Positions 43,029 through 50,843 of a DNA stretch of 64,000 nt are shown here, one piece after another. The translations under genes were made by a program, and so were the position numbers. The DNA lies in contig JACPYM010000074.1 in NCBI GenBank assembly GCA_016196035.1, positions 1 to 64,000 on the forward strand, in the 5' to 3' direction. Below the pieces are notes generated by a model. It was not told the DNA's origin, searched no databases, and was given only the letters and a program-made list of their open reading frames with translations. Source of the stretch: Acidobacteriota bacterium. GTDB lineage: Bacteria > Acidobacteriota > Blastocatellia > RBC074. Numbering within the stretch: position 1 is the stretch's first letter; every line of letters begins with the position of its first letter.

Positions 43029-43961
43029 TTACGGCTGAAGCGCCGTGGCGTTGCGCAAGCGAGCGCTGACCTTGCTGAGCTTGAAGCTGAAGACGACCTC
43101 GGCACGCGCATCTAGACTGCGTTCGCCCATCCGCGCCGGTTCAAAGCTGGCCCGTTTGAGCGCTTCAACCGCGCGTTCATCCAGGCCGAAACCGAGGCTC
43201 TTTTCAACGACGGTATCCTTGATCTGTCCATCGCGGCGGAAGGTGGCGCTGACGATCACTTCACCTTCAAGGGCTTTTTCGCGCGCGCGCTCGGTGAATT
43301 CGGGCAAAAAGAAATGCAGCATGCGCGGGGCGACCAATTGTTGTGGCGATGCCAGCGCGGCGGCTGGCTCTGCCGTTTCATCGAGTGGCGGCGTGACATT
43401 GCGCGGACGTGAGGCCATCGGCTGGAAAGATGGCGGATCAGGCACCACGATGGTTTCGATCACCTCGCTGGGGTTGAATTGGCGCTGCACGTGCCGTTCC
43501 CGCATGGCCTCGGGCGCGGCAACAGGCGTGAGCGGGACTTTCTCGAAAATATAAAACGGCGGCTTGGTCGGCTCGATGCTCAGCAAGCGCCAACTGTCGT
43601 CAAAAACATTGCCCGGTTTCAGCCGCTCCGGTTCGGGCGGCTGGCTCAAGCCGACCATGCCGAATTCCTCGAGTTGCAAGACCTGCAATTCGGGCAGGAC
43701 ATCCGCCCGGCTTTGCTTGGCGCGTTCCTGCACCAGACGGCGCAAGATCAACAGGCGTTGGCGCGTGCGCTCATAATCGGCGCGGCTGATCTCTTGCTGC
43801 CGCAACTGGAAATCCAGTTCATTCAATTCCTCGCGCAATCCGGTCAAATAGGCACTGATGACCGGGCCATAGACCGGTTTTTGCGCTGACACGGAGCTTG
43901 CTAAAACAAAGAGAGTGGTCAGGAGCAGGACTGTGACGACTTGAGTTCTAAACATTGCCAT
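43029..43961 (-). CDS. secreted protein with C-terminal TonB domain
   Basis: 310 residues. Signal peptide ends SVSAQ near 27 (two adjacent ATG starts at 43961 and 43955 are equally possible). Residues about 35-85 form a charged helical region, followed by a Pro-rich stretch, and the last 100 residues match the TonB C-terminal fold: ALEGEVIVSATFRRDGQIKD, LDERAVEALKRASFEPA, ARAEVVFSFKL. The N-terminal membrane anchor of true TonB is replaced by a cleavable-looking leader, so it may be periplasmic rather than an energy transducer. First gene of a minus-strand operon. Confidence 0.82.
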   Translation of the reverse strand: MAMFRTQVVTVLLLTTLFVLASSVSAQKPVYGPVISAYLTGLREELNELDFQLRQQEISRADYERTRQRLLILRRLVQERAKQSRADVLPELQVLQLEEFGMVGLSQPPEPERLKPGNVFDDSWRLLSIEPTKPPFYIFEKVPLTPVAAPEAMRERHVQRQFNPSEVIETIVVPDPPSFQPMASRPRNVTPPLDETAEPAAALASPQQLVAPRMLHFFLPEFTERAREKALEGEVIVSATFRRDGQIKDTVVEKSLGFGLDERAVEALKRASFEPARMGERSLDARAEVVFSFKLSKVSARLRNATALQP

Positions 43962-44056
43962 TTACTACGGTGAAAGCGGCGGGGACATTCAACTCGCGGC
44001 GATTATGTCGTATGCTTTCGCAGCCGGTCAAGCAACTGTTTTCCCCGCATTGCACC

Positions 44057-44650
44057 ATGCCAAACGCCGTACAAAATACAGCAAACCGTTTGCCAACCGT
44101 GCGGGCCGCGCGGCTCACCGATGCCGCCGCGCTCGCCCAGCTTGCGCAAGCATTGCTGGCGCACGAACGGCAACTCAATGCCCAAATGGGCGCGTTGACG
44201 CCCTGGGCGGCCAGCCCGGCGGAGTTGCATAAACAATTGCGGTTGCCAAACACGCAGTTCTTCGTGGCTGAAAGCGCGGGCGAGGTGGTGGGGTATCTTA
44301 AAGTCGTGGCGCTGGGTTTAACGCCCGACCGTCAGGTGTTGGGCTGGCGCGGCTGGTTGAAAGAAAACTGCATCAAACTGGCCCGCCGCGCGTTCGATCT
44401 GGTGTTGCGCCGTCCGCGCCCCAATCTCGAACAAACTGGCGGATATATCGCGGGGATTTTCGTCAATCCTGCCGCGCGGCGTGACCATGCTGGCCGCGCG
44501 CTGGTCGCTGCCGCCGAAGCCTGGTTGCGCGCTCAGGGCCTGGGCACCGGCGAATTGCAGGTGCTTTGCGCCAACACCATTGCCTTACAGTTTTGGGAAA
44601 GCTTGGGGTACGAACCCATTGCGCTCAGCATGCGCAAACCGCTGTTGTGA
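44057..44650 (+). CDS. GNAT-family N-acetyltransferase
   Basis: About 197 residues from the ATG at 44057; the frame is open upstream, but that part overlaps the divergent gene. The acetyl-CoA-binding core is seen as YIAGIFVNPAARRDHAGRAL, followed by ELQVLCANTIALQFWESLGY. The usual R/Q-x-x-G-x-G/A is RRDHAG. A long loop is present before it (about 95-125). The acceptor is unknown. It stands alone between a divergent operon and a coiled-coil gene 46 bases downstream. Confidence 0.85.
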   Translation: MPNAVQNTANRLPTVRAARLTDAAALAQLAQALLAHERQLNAQMGALTPWAASPAELHKQLRLPNTQFFVAESAGEVVGYLKVVALGLTPDRQVLGWRGWLKENCIKLARRAFDLVLRRPRPNLEQTGGYIAGIFVNPAARRDHAGRALVAAAEAWLRAQGLGTGELQVLCANTIALQFWESLGYEPIALSMRKPLL

Positions 44651-44696
44651 GACTGCCTGTTCACCTGTGTTAAGTTTGAAAAAATAAGGAGGCCGC

Positions 44697-45314
44697 ATGA
44701 CCCAATTCAACGCGACTTTGTTCCGCAGCCTGCTCACGGCTGGCTTGTTGCTCACCACTTTCAGCCACGCCGCCGCGCAAGAAACCCCGCCCGTCACCGA
44801 GCCACGCACCGCCGCGCCGCTCTCTTCCACCGAGACAGGCGCGTTGAATGCCTTGCTCAACGAAGTGCATCTGTTACGCCTCGCGCTGCAAACCACCAAC
44901 ACGGGCGCCAAACGGATTCAACTGGCTGCCGAGCGCATCCGGTTGCAACAGGAGCGTGTGGACAAGGTCAGCCGCGAACTGGAAGAGACGCGCAATCAAA
45001 TCACCCTCATCAACGCCGATCAGAAACGCTTGGACGAAGCCAGCAAAGAACTGGAAAAACAGGCGCGGCAGGAGAGTTTTCCCGCGCGCCGCGCCGAAAT
45101 CGAAAAGCAGATGCGGATTTTGCGCGTTGACCTGGAACCGCTTTCGATTCGCGAGACGCGGCTCAAAGACCGCGAGAGCCAGCTCATGGCCCAGCTTTCG
45201 TTTGAGCAAGCCAAGCTGAATGAGTTGAATGGGAAGTTGGATGAATTGGAACGGGAGTTTGATGCAGCGGCGGCGCTGGAACGGCCCGTGCCGGTGGAGC
45301 GGAAGAAACGTTAA
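44697..45314 (+). CDS. secreted coiled-coil protein
   Basis: 205 residues, preceded by AAGGAGG five bases before the ATG. Signal peptide ends SHAAAQ near 28, followed by a Pro/Thr-rich linker and then a nearly continuous heptad-type coiled coil from about 50 to 195 (LAAERIRLQQERVDKVSREL, ETRNQITLINADQKRLDEAS). Probably a periplasmic rod, spacer or scaffold. No enzyme motif. Confidence 0.8.
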   Translation: MTQFNATLFRSLLTAGLLLTTFSHAAAQETPPVTEPRTAAPLSSTETGALNALLNEVHLLRLALQTTNTGAKRIQLAAERIRLQQERVDKVSRELEETRNQITLINADQKRLDEASKELEKQARQESFPARRAEIEKQMRILRVDLEPLSIRETRLKDRESQLMAQLSFEQAKLNELNGKLDELEREFDAAAALERPVPVERKKR

Positions 45315-45375
45315 ACCAGCACTGTGCCGGTAGCCCGATCAACATCTGTTTGGCAATTTCAAAACGTTACGGCAC

Positions 45376-45553
45376 AGCCCTGAAAGGGCGAAATTCAATA
45401 GCCGTGGGCAACGCCCACGGGAAGGGCGGATTAAAACATAAGCCCTGAAAGGGCGAAATTCATCATTCAATTTCGCCCTTTCAGGGCTTGCCTATCTTCG
45501 TGCTTGTTCCGTGGGCGTTGCCCACGGCTATTGAATTTCGCCCTTTCAGGGCT
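45376..45553. repeat. large nested palindrome
   Basis: The outer arms 45376-45420 and 45509-45553 are perfect reverse complements over 45 bases, including AGCCCTGAAAGGGCGAAATT and CCGTGGGCAACGCCCACGG. A second internal pair, 45441-45460 and 45469-45488, repeats AGCCCTGAAAGGGCGAAATT. The motif CCCTGAAAGGGCGAAA is itself palindromic in part. The region separates two convergent genes. Confidence 0.95.
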
Positions 45554-45568
45554 TTCAACTGACACGTC

Positions 45569-46534
45569 TCAAGCCGCCGCCTGCTGCACCACCGTCGCGC
45601 CGCGATACCACTCGACCGTGCGCCGCAACCCTTCGGCCAGGCCCACCAGCGGTTCATACCCCAACAAAGTCTGCGCCTGGGTAATGTCGGCCAGGCTGTG
45701 CCGGACATCGCCCGCGCGCATCGGCTCATAACGCGGCGTCAAATGCGTGCCGAGCACCTTCTGCAATTCGGCCAACAAGGCATTCAGCGTGATGCGCTCG
45801 CCAATGCCCAGATTCATCACCTTGCCAGCGGCGGCGGGCGCTTCGGCAGCGCGCAAGTTGGCATCCACAACGTTGTCAATGTAAGTGAAATCGCGTGACT
45901 GTTCGCCATCACCAAAAATCACTGGCGTTTGCCCCTGCAACAACGCGGTCACGAACTTGGAGATCACGCCCGAATAAGGCGACGAAGGATCCTGGCGCGG
46001 GCCGAACACGTTGAAGTAGCGCAGGCAGGCCGTTTCCAAACCGTAAACCTGCGTAAAGACCTGGCAATAGTATTCGCCAAAAAGCTTGGCGGCGGCGTAG
46101 GGCGAGAGCGGCGTCGGGGCCATCGCTTCCTGCTTCGGCAGGACTTCGGTTTCGCCATAAGCTGAACTGGAAGCGGCATAAACCACGCGTTTGACACCCG
46201 CATCGCGCGCGGCCAGCAGCACGTTGAACGTGCCGTTCACATTGCAATCGTGATTGAGCAGCGGGTCGGCCACGGAACGCGGCACCGACGGGATGGCGGC
46301 TTCATGAAAGACGACGTGAACGCCTGTGACGGCCTGGCGGGTCTGTTCGTAATTGCGGATGTCGCCTTCGATGAATTCGAGCTTGCCGCGCAGATGGGCG
46401 AGGTTTTCGCGGTTGCCGGTGATCAGATTGTCGAGCACGCGCACACGCTCGCCGCGTTTGACCAGGGCTTCCGCAATATGCGAGCCGATGAAACCCGCGC
46501 CCCCTGTCACTAAATACAACTTCTGCTCTGCCAC
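45569..46534 (-). CDS. NAD-dependent sugar epimerase/dehydratase (GalE-like)
   Basis: 321 residues, extended SDR family. N-terminal GGAGFIGSHIAEAL binds NAD; the catalytic YxxxK is in LSPYAAAKLFGEYY, and RYFNVFGPRQDPSSPY is typical of UDP-glucose or UDP-GlcNAc 4-epimerases. Cytosolic production of a nucleotide sugar, here for surface polysaccharide, as a glycosyltransferase gene lies 15 bases upstream on the same strand. The exact nucleotide sugar cannot be inferred. Confidence 0.9.
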   Translation of the reverse strand: MAEQKLYLVTGGAGFIGSHIAEALVKRGERVRVLDNLITGNRENLAHLRGKLEFIEGDIRNYEQTRQAVTGVHVVFHEAAIPSVPRSVADPLLNHDCNVNGTFNVLLAARDAGVKRVVYAASSSAYGETEVLPKQEAMAPTPLSPYAAAKLFGEYYCQVFTQVYGLETACLRYFNVFGPRQDPSSPYSGVISKFVTALLQGQTPVIFGDGEQSRDFTYIDNVVDANLRAAEAPAAAGKVMNLGIGERITLNALLAELQKVLGTHLTPRYEPMRAGDVRHSLADITQAQTLLGYEPLVGLAEGLRRTVEWYRGATVVQQAAA

Positions 46535-46549
46535 AATGACACTCCTTTG

Positions 46550-47881
46550 TTATTCAACTTCCATTTCAACGGCTTCGATTGTGGAGGGCGTTTGGCCCCG
46601 CGTGCCGGCAGCCCGCGTTTCCAAACCGATACGCTCCGGCAGGCGCGCGCGGTGCGGTTCGACCAACTCTTCCAGCGCCTGGCGGTAACGTTGCGTGACC
46701 ACTTCGCGCGCAAACTGCACCTCAACAAAAGCGCGTCCGTTCACTCCCATTAACTGGCGGCGTTTGCGGTCGGCTTTCAGTTCCAACACGGCCTGAGCCA
46801 GTGCCCGCGCGTTTTCTGGCGGGATGCACACACCACAACCGGCATGTTCGGTCAGTTTCCAAACATTGCTGCCCTCATCCACGCTGGCGATATAAGGACG
46901 CGCGCTGGACATAATGCTGTAGGTCTTGCAGGGCACCGAATTCTGGGCCAGCCCGCGCCGCAACGGAATCAACGCCACGTCACACGCAGCGTATAGTTCC
47001 GGCACATCAGTTTCGGCCTGCAACGGCAGAAACCGCACGTTGGGCAATTGCCGCCGTTCGGCCTCGGCCATCAATTCGGCTTTGCTGCTACCCGCGCCCA
47101 CGATCTGAAAAAGAACTTCTGGTTGGCCGCGCAACAACTCCGCCGCTTCGAGCACGACTTCCAGCCCTTGCGACAATCCGACGTTGCCGGCGTATAGCAC
47201 AACGAACCCGTCATTCAACCCATGCCGCGCCGCAAAGGCATTTTGGCGCGGCAACGGGCGAATGAAATCGGTATCAACGAAATTGGGAATGACCTCAATC
47301 TTGGCCGCCGCGATGCCTTTGCCTTGCAAGTTCTCGCTAAACTCTTCGGAAATGGCGAAGATGCGCCGCGCTTGACCATAGATGAATTTTTCGATCCGCT
47401 CCCAAAAGCGAATGGTGTATTCGCCGCGCAACATCCCCAAGCGCACCGCCGCTTCCGGCCAAATGTCCTGCACGTTGTAACAATACGGAATGCCCTTGAG
47501 TTTGCCCACCAGATAAGCCGTCAATCCAATGGTCAGTGGCGGCGACAGCACAAAGATTACATCCGGCTTGCTGACGGACAGCCCCGCCAGCGTCGAAGAG
47601 ACGTTGAAAGAAAGATAATTCAGCAACCGCGCCAGGCCCGATTTGCGCGCGGAAACGTGGATGTAGGAACGCAGCACGTTCACCAATCCGACCCGGTCGC
47701 GTTGCCACAACTTGCCGCGAAACTCAGGCCAAACGGCGTCACAATTGTAGTGCGGAAACGAAGTCACCACCGACACCTCGTGCCCAGCGGCGGCCCAGTC
47801 ATCGCATAAAGCACGGACAAGCGGGCCGTTCCCCTGGCATTGGTCGGGTTCGTAATAGAGGCTAATGACGAGAATTTTCAT
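46550..47881 (-). CDS. GT4-family glycosyltransferase (WbuB-like)
   Basis: 443 residues, GT-B fold. N-terminal LVISLYYEPDQCQGNGPLV and VVTSFPHYN are seen in the WbuB/WcaI-like subgroup that attach amino sugars to polysaccharide repeat units. The C-terminal half has VVLYAGNVGLSQGLEVVLEA, QIVGAGSSKAELM and the E(x)7E-like ALIPLRRGL...VPCKTYSIMSS segment. A C-terminal extension of some 30 residues follows the catalytic fold. Together with the downstream epimerase gene it points to exopolysaccharide or O-antigen synthesis. Confidence 0.9.
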   Translation of the reverse strand: MKILVISLYYEPDQCQGNGPLVRALCDDWAAAGHEVSVVTSFPHYNCDAVWPEFRGKLWQRDRVGLVNVLRSYIHVSARKSGLARLLNYLSFNVSSTLAGLSVSKPDVIFVLSPPLTIGLTAYLVGKLKGIPYCYNVQDIWPEAAVRLGMLRGEYTIRFWERIEKFIYGQARRIFAISEEFSENLQGKGIAAAKIEVIPNFVDTDFIRPLPRQNAFAARHGLNDGFVVLYAGNVGLSQGLEVVLEAAELLRGQPEVLFQIVGAGSSKAELMAEAERRQLPNVRFLPLQAETDVPELYAACDVALIPLRRGLAQNSVPCKTYSIMSSARPYIASVDEGSNVWKLTEHAGCGVCIPPENARALAQAVLELKADRKRRQLMGVNGRAFVEVQFAREVVTQRYRQALEELVEPHRARLPERIGLETRAAGTRGQTPSTIEAVEMEVE

Positions 47882-48030
47882 GCGCTTCGCTCGCGCGTTC
47901 CACTGACCGGTGTCTCAAAAGGGGCGGATTAAGTGCTGGGCGCGACGGGCGAACGATAGCGTATGCGATGGGCAGAGGCAAGAACCGCAAGCCCTGTTCT
48001 TGCGTTGAGTTGCGCCTTTTGAGTTCGTCC
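47882..48030. other. intergenic region
   Basis: About 150 bases before the family 1 element, with no visible gene. Overlapping short frames have no coding character. Confidence 0.4.
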
Positions 48031-48126
48031 CTGGTACGCAGCGTTTCCAGCGTGCTCCCGGCCAAAGTGCCAACAAAAACCAATGCGCCACTTGCCAACA
48101 GCACACTGGAAGCGGTGCGTACCCAG
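48031..48126. repeat. inverted repeat family 1, copy B
   Basis: CTGGTACGCAGCGTTTCCAG at the left and CTGGAAGCGGTGCGTACCCAG at the right; more diverged than the other two copies (930-1035, 52989-53112). It ends eight bases before the scpB stop codon. Confidence 0.85.
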
Positions 48127-48134
48127 ATTCGCGG

Positions 48135-48881
48135 CTACTGCGCCAAGTCTTCAAAGTCTTCGATGCTCGGCAACTCGGTCAAATCTTTGAGCCCAAACTG
48201 CAAGAGGAAGTCCTTCGACGTGCCGTACATCATCGGACGACCCACGGTTTCTTTGCGGCCTTTGGTCACGATCAACCGTTTTTCCAGCAACGTCTTGATC
48301 GCCGAGGACGAACTGACGCCACGGATTTCGAGGATTTCGGGAATCGTGATCGGCTGTTTATACGAAATCACCGCCAGCGTTTCGAGCGCGGGCAGCGAGA
48401 GCTTCGCCGTCGGGCGCGACTTGAGATATTTGCGGATGAAGTCGTGGTGCTGCGGGCGCGTCGAGATGCGCCAGCCACCGGCGACTTCGCGGATTTCCAG
48501 CCCGCCTTGCCGGTCGTCGTAATCCTTGACCAGTTCTTCGAGTGCCGCCTGGACATCAGCTTCGGGCACTTCGCCCAGCACCTTGCCGAGTTGTTTGAGC
48601 GGCAACGGCTCTTCGCTGACAAAGAGCAGAGCCTCGATCACCGGCTTCAACTCTTCGTGCGTAGCCGTGATCTCTTCGGACGGCTCGCTGACTTCGATCA
48701 GCGAAGCCTCATCGGCTGCGAGTTCGTCGTGCACGCCGAGGATCAATTCAGCGGCTTCCGCGTGTTCAGCTTGTGCTTCGGTTTCGTCAATCATCAGCAA
48801 TTCGTCTTCCAATGCGGCCAAATCTAATTCAGCCGCAGGCTCCTCGTAGTTTTCAATGGATCCGTTGATCTCTTCGTTCAT
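48135..48881 (-). CDS. scpB: segregation and condensation protein B
   Basis: 248 residues. The ScpB core from about 78 starts LKPVIEALLFVSEEPLPLKQL and includes ISTRPQHHDFIRKYL, LSLPALETLAVISYKQPIT, EIRGVSSSSAIKTLLEKRLI and GRKETVGRPMMYGTSKDFL, two winged-helix domains. It partners ScpA and SMC in chromosome condensation. An acidic N-terminal extension of about 75 residues (EEPAAELDLAALEDELL and following) is not part of the usual fold. The start overlaps the scpA stop by four bases. Confidence 0.95.
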   Translation of the reverse strand: MNEEINGSIENYEEPAAELDLAALEDELLMIDETEAQAEHAEAAELILGVHDELAADEASLIEVSEPSEEITATHEELKPVIEALLFVSEEPLPLKQLGKVLGEVPEADVQAALEELVKDYDDRQGGLEIREVAGGWRISTRPQHHDFIRKYLKSRPTAKLSLPALETLAVISYKQPITIPEILEIRGVSSSSAIKTLLEKRLIVTKGRKETVGRPMMYGTSKDFLLQFGLKDLTELPSIEDFEDLAQ

Positions 48882-49840
48882 AGTTCTTCGGGTTCGACCT
48901 CGCCTGCCGCAACAACAGATGCAACAGTCAAATCAGGCGTCTCTTCAATCACCAACTCCTCAAACGGCAACGCGGGCGCATCGTCCGTGCTTTCCAGCGG
49001 CAGTTCTGACGGAAATTCATTGGCCGCGTGCGCCAACTCCGCAGGCGACATCAGCGCGCCCTCATGCTGACGTTTGCGGGCGAAGATTTCGCCGAACAGT
49101 TCGCTTTGCACCAGGTGAACCTCGGCGTACTTGACCATTTCCAGCAACGCCAAAAAGGTCACGATCAATTCGCGCTTGGAACGGGACAGCATAAAGATGT
49201 CGCGTACATTGATCTCTTCCCCGCTTTCCAACGCGGCGCGAATCTGCGCGACCTTTTCGGCCATCGTGACCTCGTCGCGCTGAATCTCCATCTCAGCCTG
49301 CGATTCGGCGCGCTTGAGGATTTCGCGGAAGACGCGCAACAGGTCGAACATCGTCGCCACGACTTCGGGGTTGTGCTTGTCGGTCTCGAGCTGGCCGCGC
49401 GTGTAACAGGCCCCTTCGATCTCGCCGCGCGTGTAAAGCATGTTGGCCGCCGCTTTGAACTTCTGATATTCCAGCAAGCGCTCAACCAGTTCGGCGCGCG
49501 GGTCTTCATTCAGGTCTTCCTGCCCCGCCAGCGTGGGATCAGGCGGCAGCAGCGTCTTCGATTTGATGTAAATCAGCGTCGCAGCCAGCACCAGAAAATC
49601 GCCCGCCACCGCGATGTCGAGTTCCTTCATCAGCGCCAGATAAACCAGGTACTGTTCGGTGATGTGCGCGACCGGGATGTCGTAAATGTCTATCTCGTCT
49701 TTTTTGATAAGGTAGAGCAACAGGTCGAGCGGCCCCTCGAAGTTTTCCAGCTTGACGCGATAGTTGTCGCGGCGGGCATCTTCATTGTCGGGGGCCTCGG
49801 TGAGTGCGGTTGAGGCTTTTGCCTTTTTCTCTTTTGCCAT
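48878..49840 (-). CDS. scpA: segregation and condensation protein A
   Basis: About 320 residues from the ATG at 49840; an earlier ATG at 49888 is less likely. The N-terminus has the ScpA signature LENFEGPLDLLLYLIKKDEIDIYDIPVAHI, followed by LDIAVAGDFLVLAATLIYIKSKTLLP. The C-terminal winged helix (SKRELIVTFLALLEMVKYAEV...LFGEIF) binds SMC heads. A Glu/Pro-rich tail of about 45 residues extends beyond it. Forms the kleisin of the SMC-ScpAB condensin. Translationally coupled to scpB. Confidence 0.95.
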   Translation of the reverse strand: MAKEKKAKASTALTEAPDNEDARRDNYRVKLENFEGPLDLLLYLIKKDEIDIYDIPVAHITEQYLVYLALMKELDIAVAGDFLVLAATLIYIKSKTLLPPDPTLAGQEDLNEDPRAELVERLLEYQKFKAAANMLYTRGEIEGACYTRGQLETDKHNPEVVATMFDLLRVFREILKRAESQAEMEIQRDEVTMAEKVAQIRAALESGEEINVRDIFMLSRSKRELIVTFLALLEMVKYAEVHLVQSELFGEIFARKRQHEGALMSPAELAHAANEFPSELPLESTDDAPALPFEELVIEETPDLTVASVVAAGEVEPEEL

Positions 49841-49894
49841 TCGGTGAATCAGTACGGTTTGGTGAAGGAGAGAATTGTCACTGCGCAAACAAGG

Positions 49895-50494
49895 TTAGGT
49901 TTTGTTGACCTCGAAAATCAGTTTGAGCAATTGATCTTCCAACTCGCGCCAGGTTTTTTGCGCATCGGTGCGGTATTTCGGATTGCTCAGGTCAACGGCC
50001 AGGCCATGTCCTGTGACGCTTGCTTTGAACCCGTAGTAAGTATCCTGAAGACTGTTCCATTGGCGTAGGAGAGGCGGCTGATCGCCAAAATATTCAATTG
50101 CCTTCCTGGAAACTGCAAGCAGGTTGGATAACTCGCGCATCAGGCGGTTCAGTTTGCGGCGCTGCTCATCATCAAGCTTTCCGGTGTCGCAACAAACCGA
50201 AAACTCGCTGAAAATTTCCTTGCCTTTGCTTTGGAAGTCGCGCAATTGCTCAATGACAAACCCTTTCTCGGCCCGTTGTTCGTCGGCGCGCTGCCGCGCG
50301 TAATGCGTAATCAGCAACGCGACGATCAAAGTCACCCCAAGCTGAAGCAAGGGGAGCAGGTCAAGCTCTTCTTTGAATTTTACCGGGATCCGCTGGCGCA
50401 CCAGCAGGGCGGCTAAGAATCCAGCCACAAACCAAGCCAGATAAAATGGCCGCTTACCGCCGAGCAACGTCCCGGATATATTTTTTAATTTCAT
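49895..50494 (-). CDS. two-TM protein with cytoplasmic helical domain (third gene of GHKL/STAS-like module)
   Basis: 199 residues. Two membrane segments, about 16-33 (FYLAWFVAGFLAALLV) and 47-64 (LLPLLQLGVTLIVALLIT), are followed by about 130 hydrophilic, mostly helical residues (ARQRADEQRAEKGFVIEQL, RRKLNRLMRELSNLLAVSR). No known domain recognised. Its start lies 41 bases inside the DUF4325 gene, so the two are translated together. The composition, like the two genes upstream, is more AT-rich than scpA or trpS. A membrane-bound output or sensor of the module is possible. Confidence 0.7.
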   Translation of the reverse strand: MKLKNISGTLLGGKRPFYLAWFVAGFLAALLVRQRIPVKFKEELDLLPLLQLGVTLIVALLITHYARQRADEQRAEKGFVIEQLRDFQSKGKEIFSEFSVCCDTGKLDDEQRRKLNRLMRELSNLLAVSRKAIEYFGDQPPLLRQWNSLQDTYYGFKASVTGHGLAVDLSNPKYRTDAQKTWRELEDQLLKLIFEVNKT

Positions 50495-50843
50495 CCACTA
50501 GCAAAGGTTCGTCAAAGCATTGTAATTCCAGTTGCGACAGCACGCGCGGCACGCCGTATTCCCGCGCCAAGCCACCAAAAGCTTCTTCCAGGAAGGAGGT
50601 AGCATAACCCTCCGCGCCATCCAAATTCACAAAGAGCTTTCGCCCTTGTTCCAGTGCTTCTTTGAATCGTGGCTTCAGGAGTTTTTCTCTAAATTCCTCG
50701 CCAGAGTGCGGGCCATCTTTTTTATAGCGCGCTCCCGGGAAACGCGAGAATTCCTCCGAAATGTTAATGATGATCAGAGGGGATGCCTCAACATGTGGCA
50801 TTGAAACCGCTAATTGGTTGTCCGTATTCATGTTTATGTTCAT
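50454..50843 (-). CDS. STAS-like DUF4325 protein
   Basis: 129 residues. Family blocks are ISEEFSRFPGARYKKDGPHS with GEEFREKLLKPRF, and LFVNLDGAEGYATSFLEEAF followed by GGLAREYG. The fold resembles STAS domains of anti-anti-sigma factors; Ser83 in YATSFLEE is where a phosphorylated serine sits in SpoIIAA-type proteins, although this equivalence is inferred. The start overlaps the stop of the GHKL ATPase gene by four bases (ATGA) and its end overlaps the next gene by 41 bases. The natural reading is kinase plus STAS substrate, as in partner switching. Confidence 0.85.
   Translation of the reverse strand: MNINMNTDNQLAVSMPHVEASPLIIINISEEFSRFPGARYKKDGPHSGEEFREKLLKPRFKEALEQGRKLFVNLDGAEGYATSFLEEAFGGLAREYGVPRVLSQLELQCFDEPLLVDEIKKYIRDVARR

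Noticed and set aside
45376-45553. CRISPR array
   Set aside because: The repeats are inverted rather than direct, there are no regular spacers, and no cas gene is present in the window.
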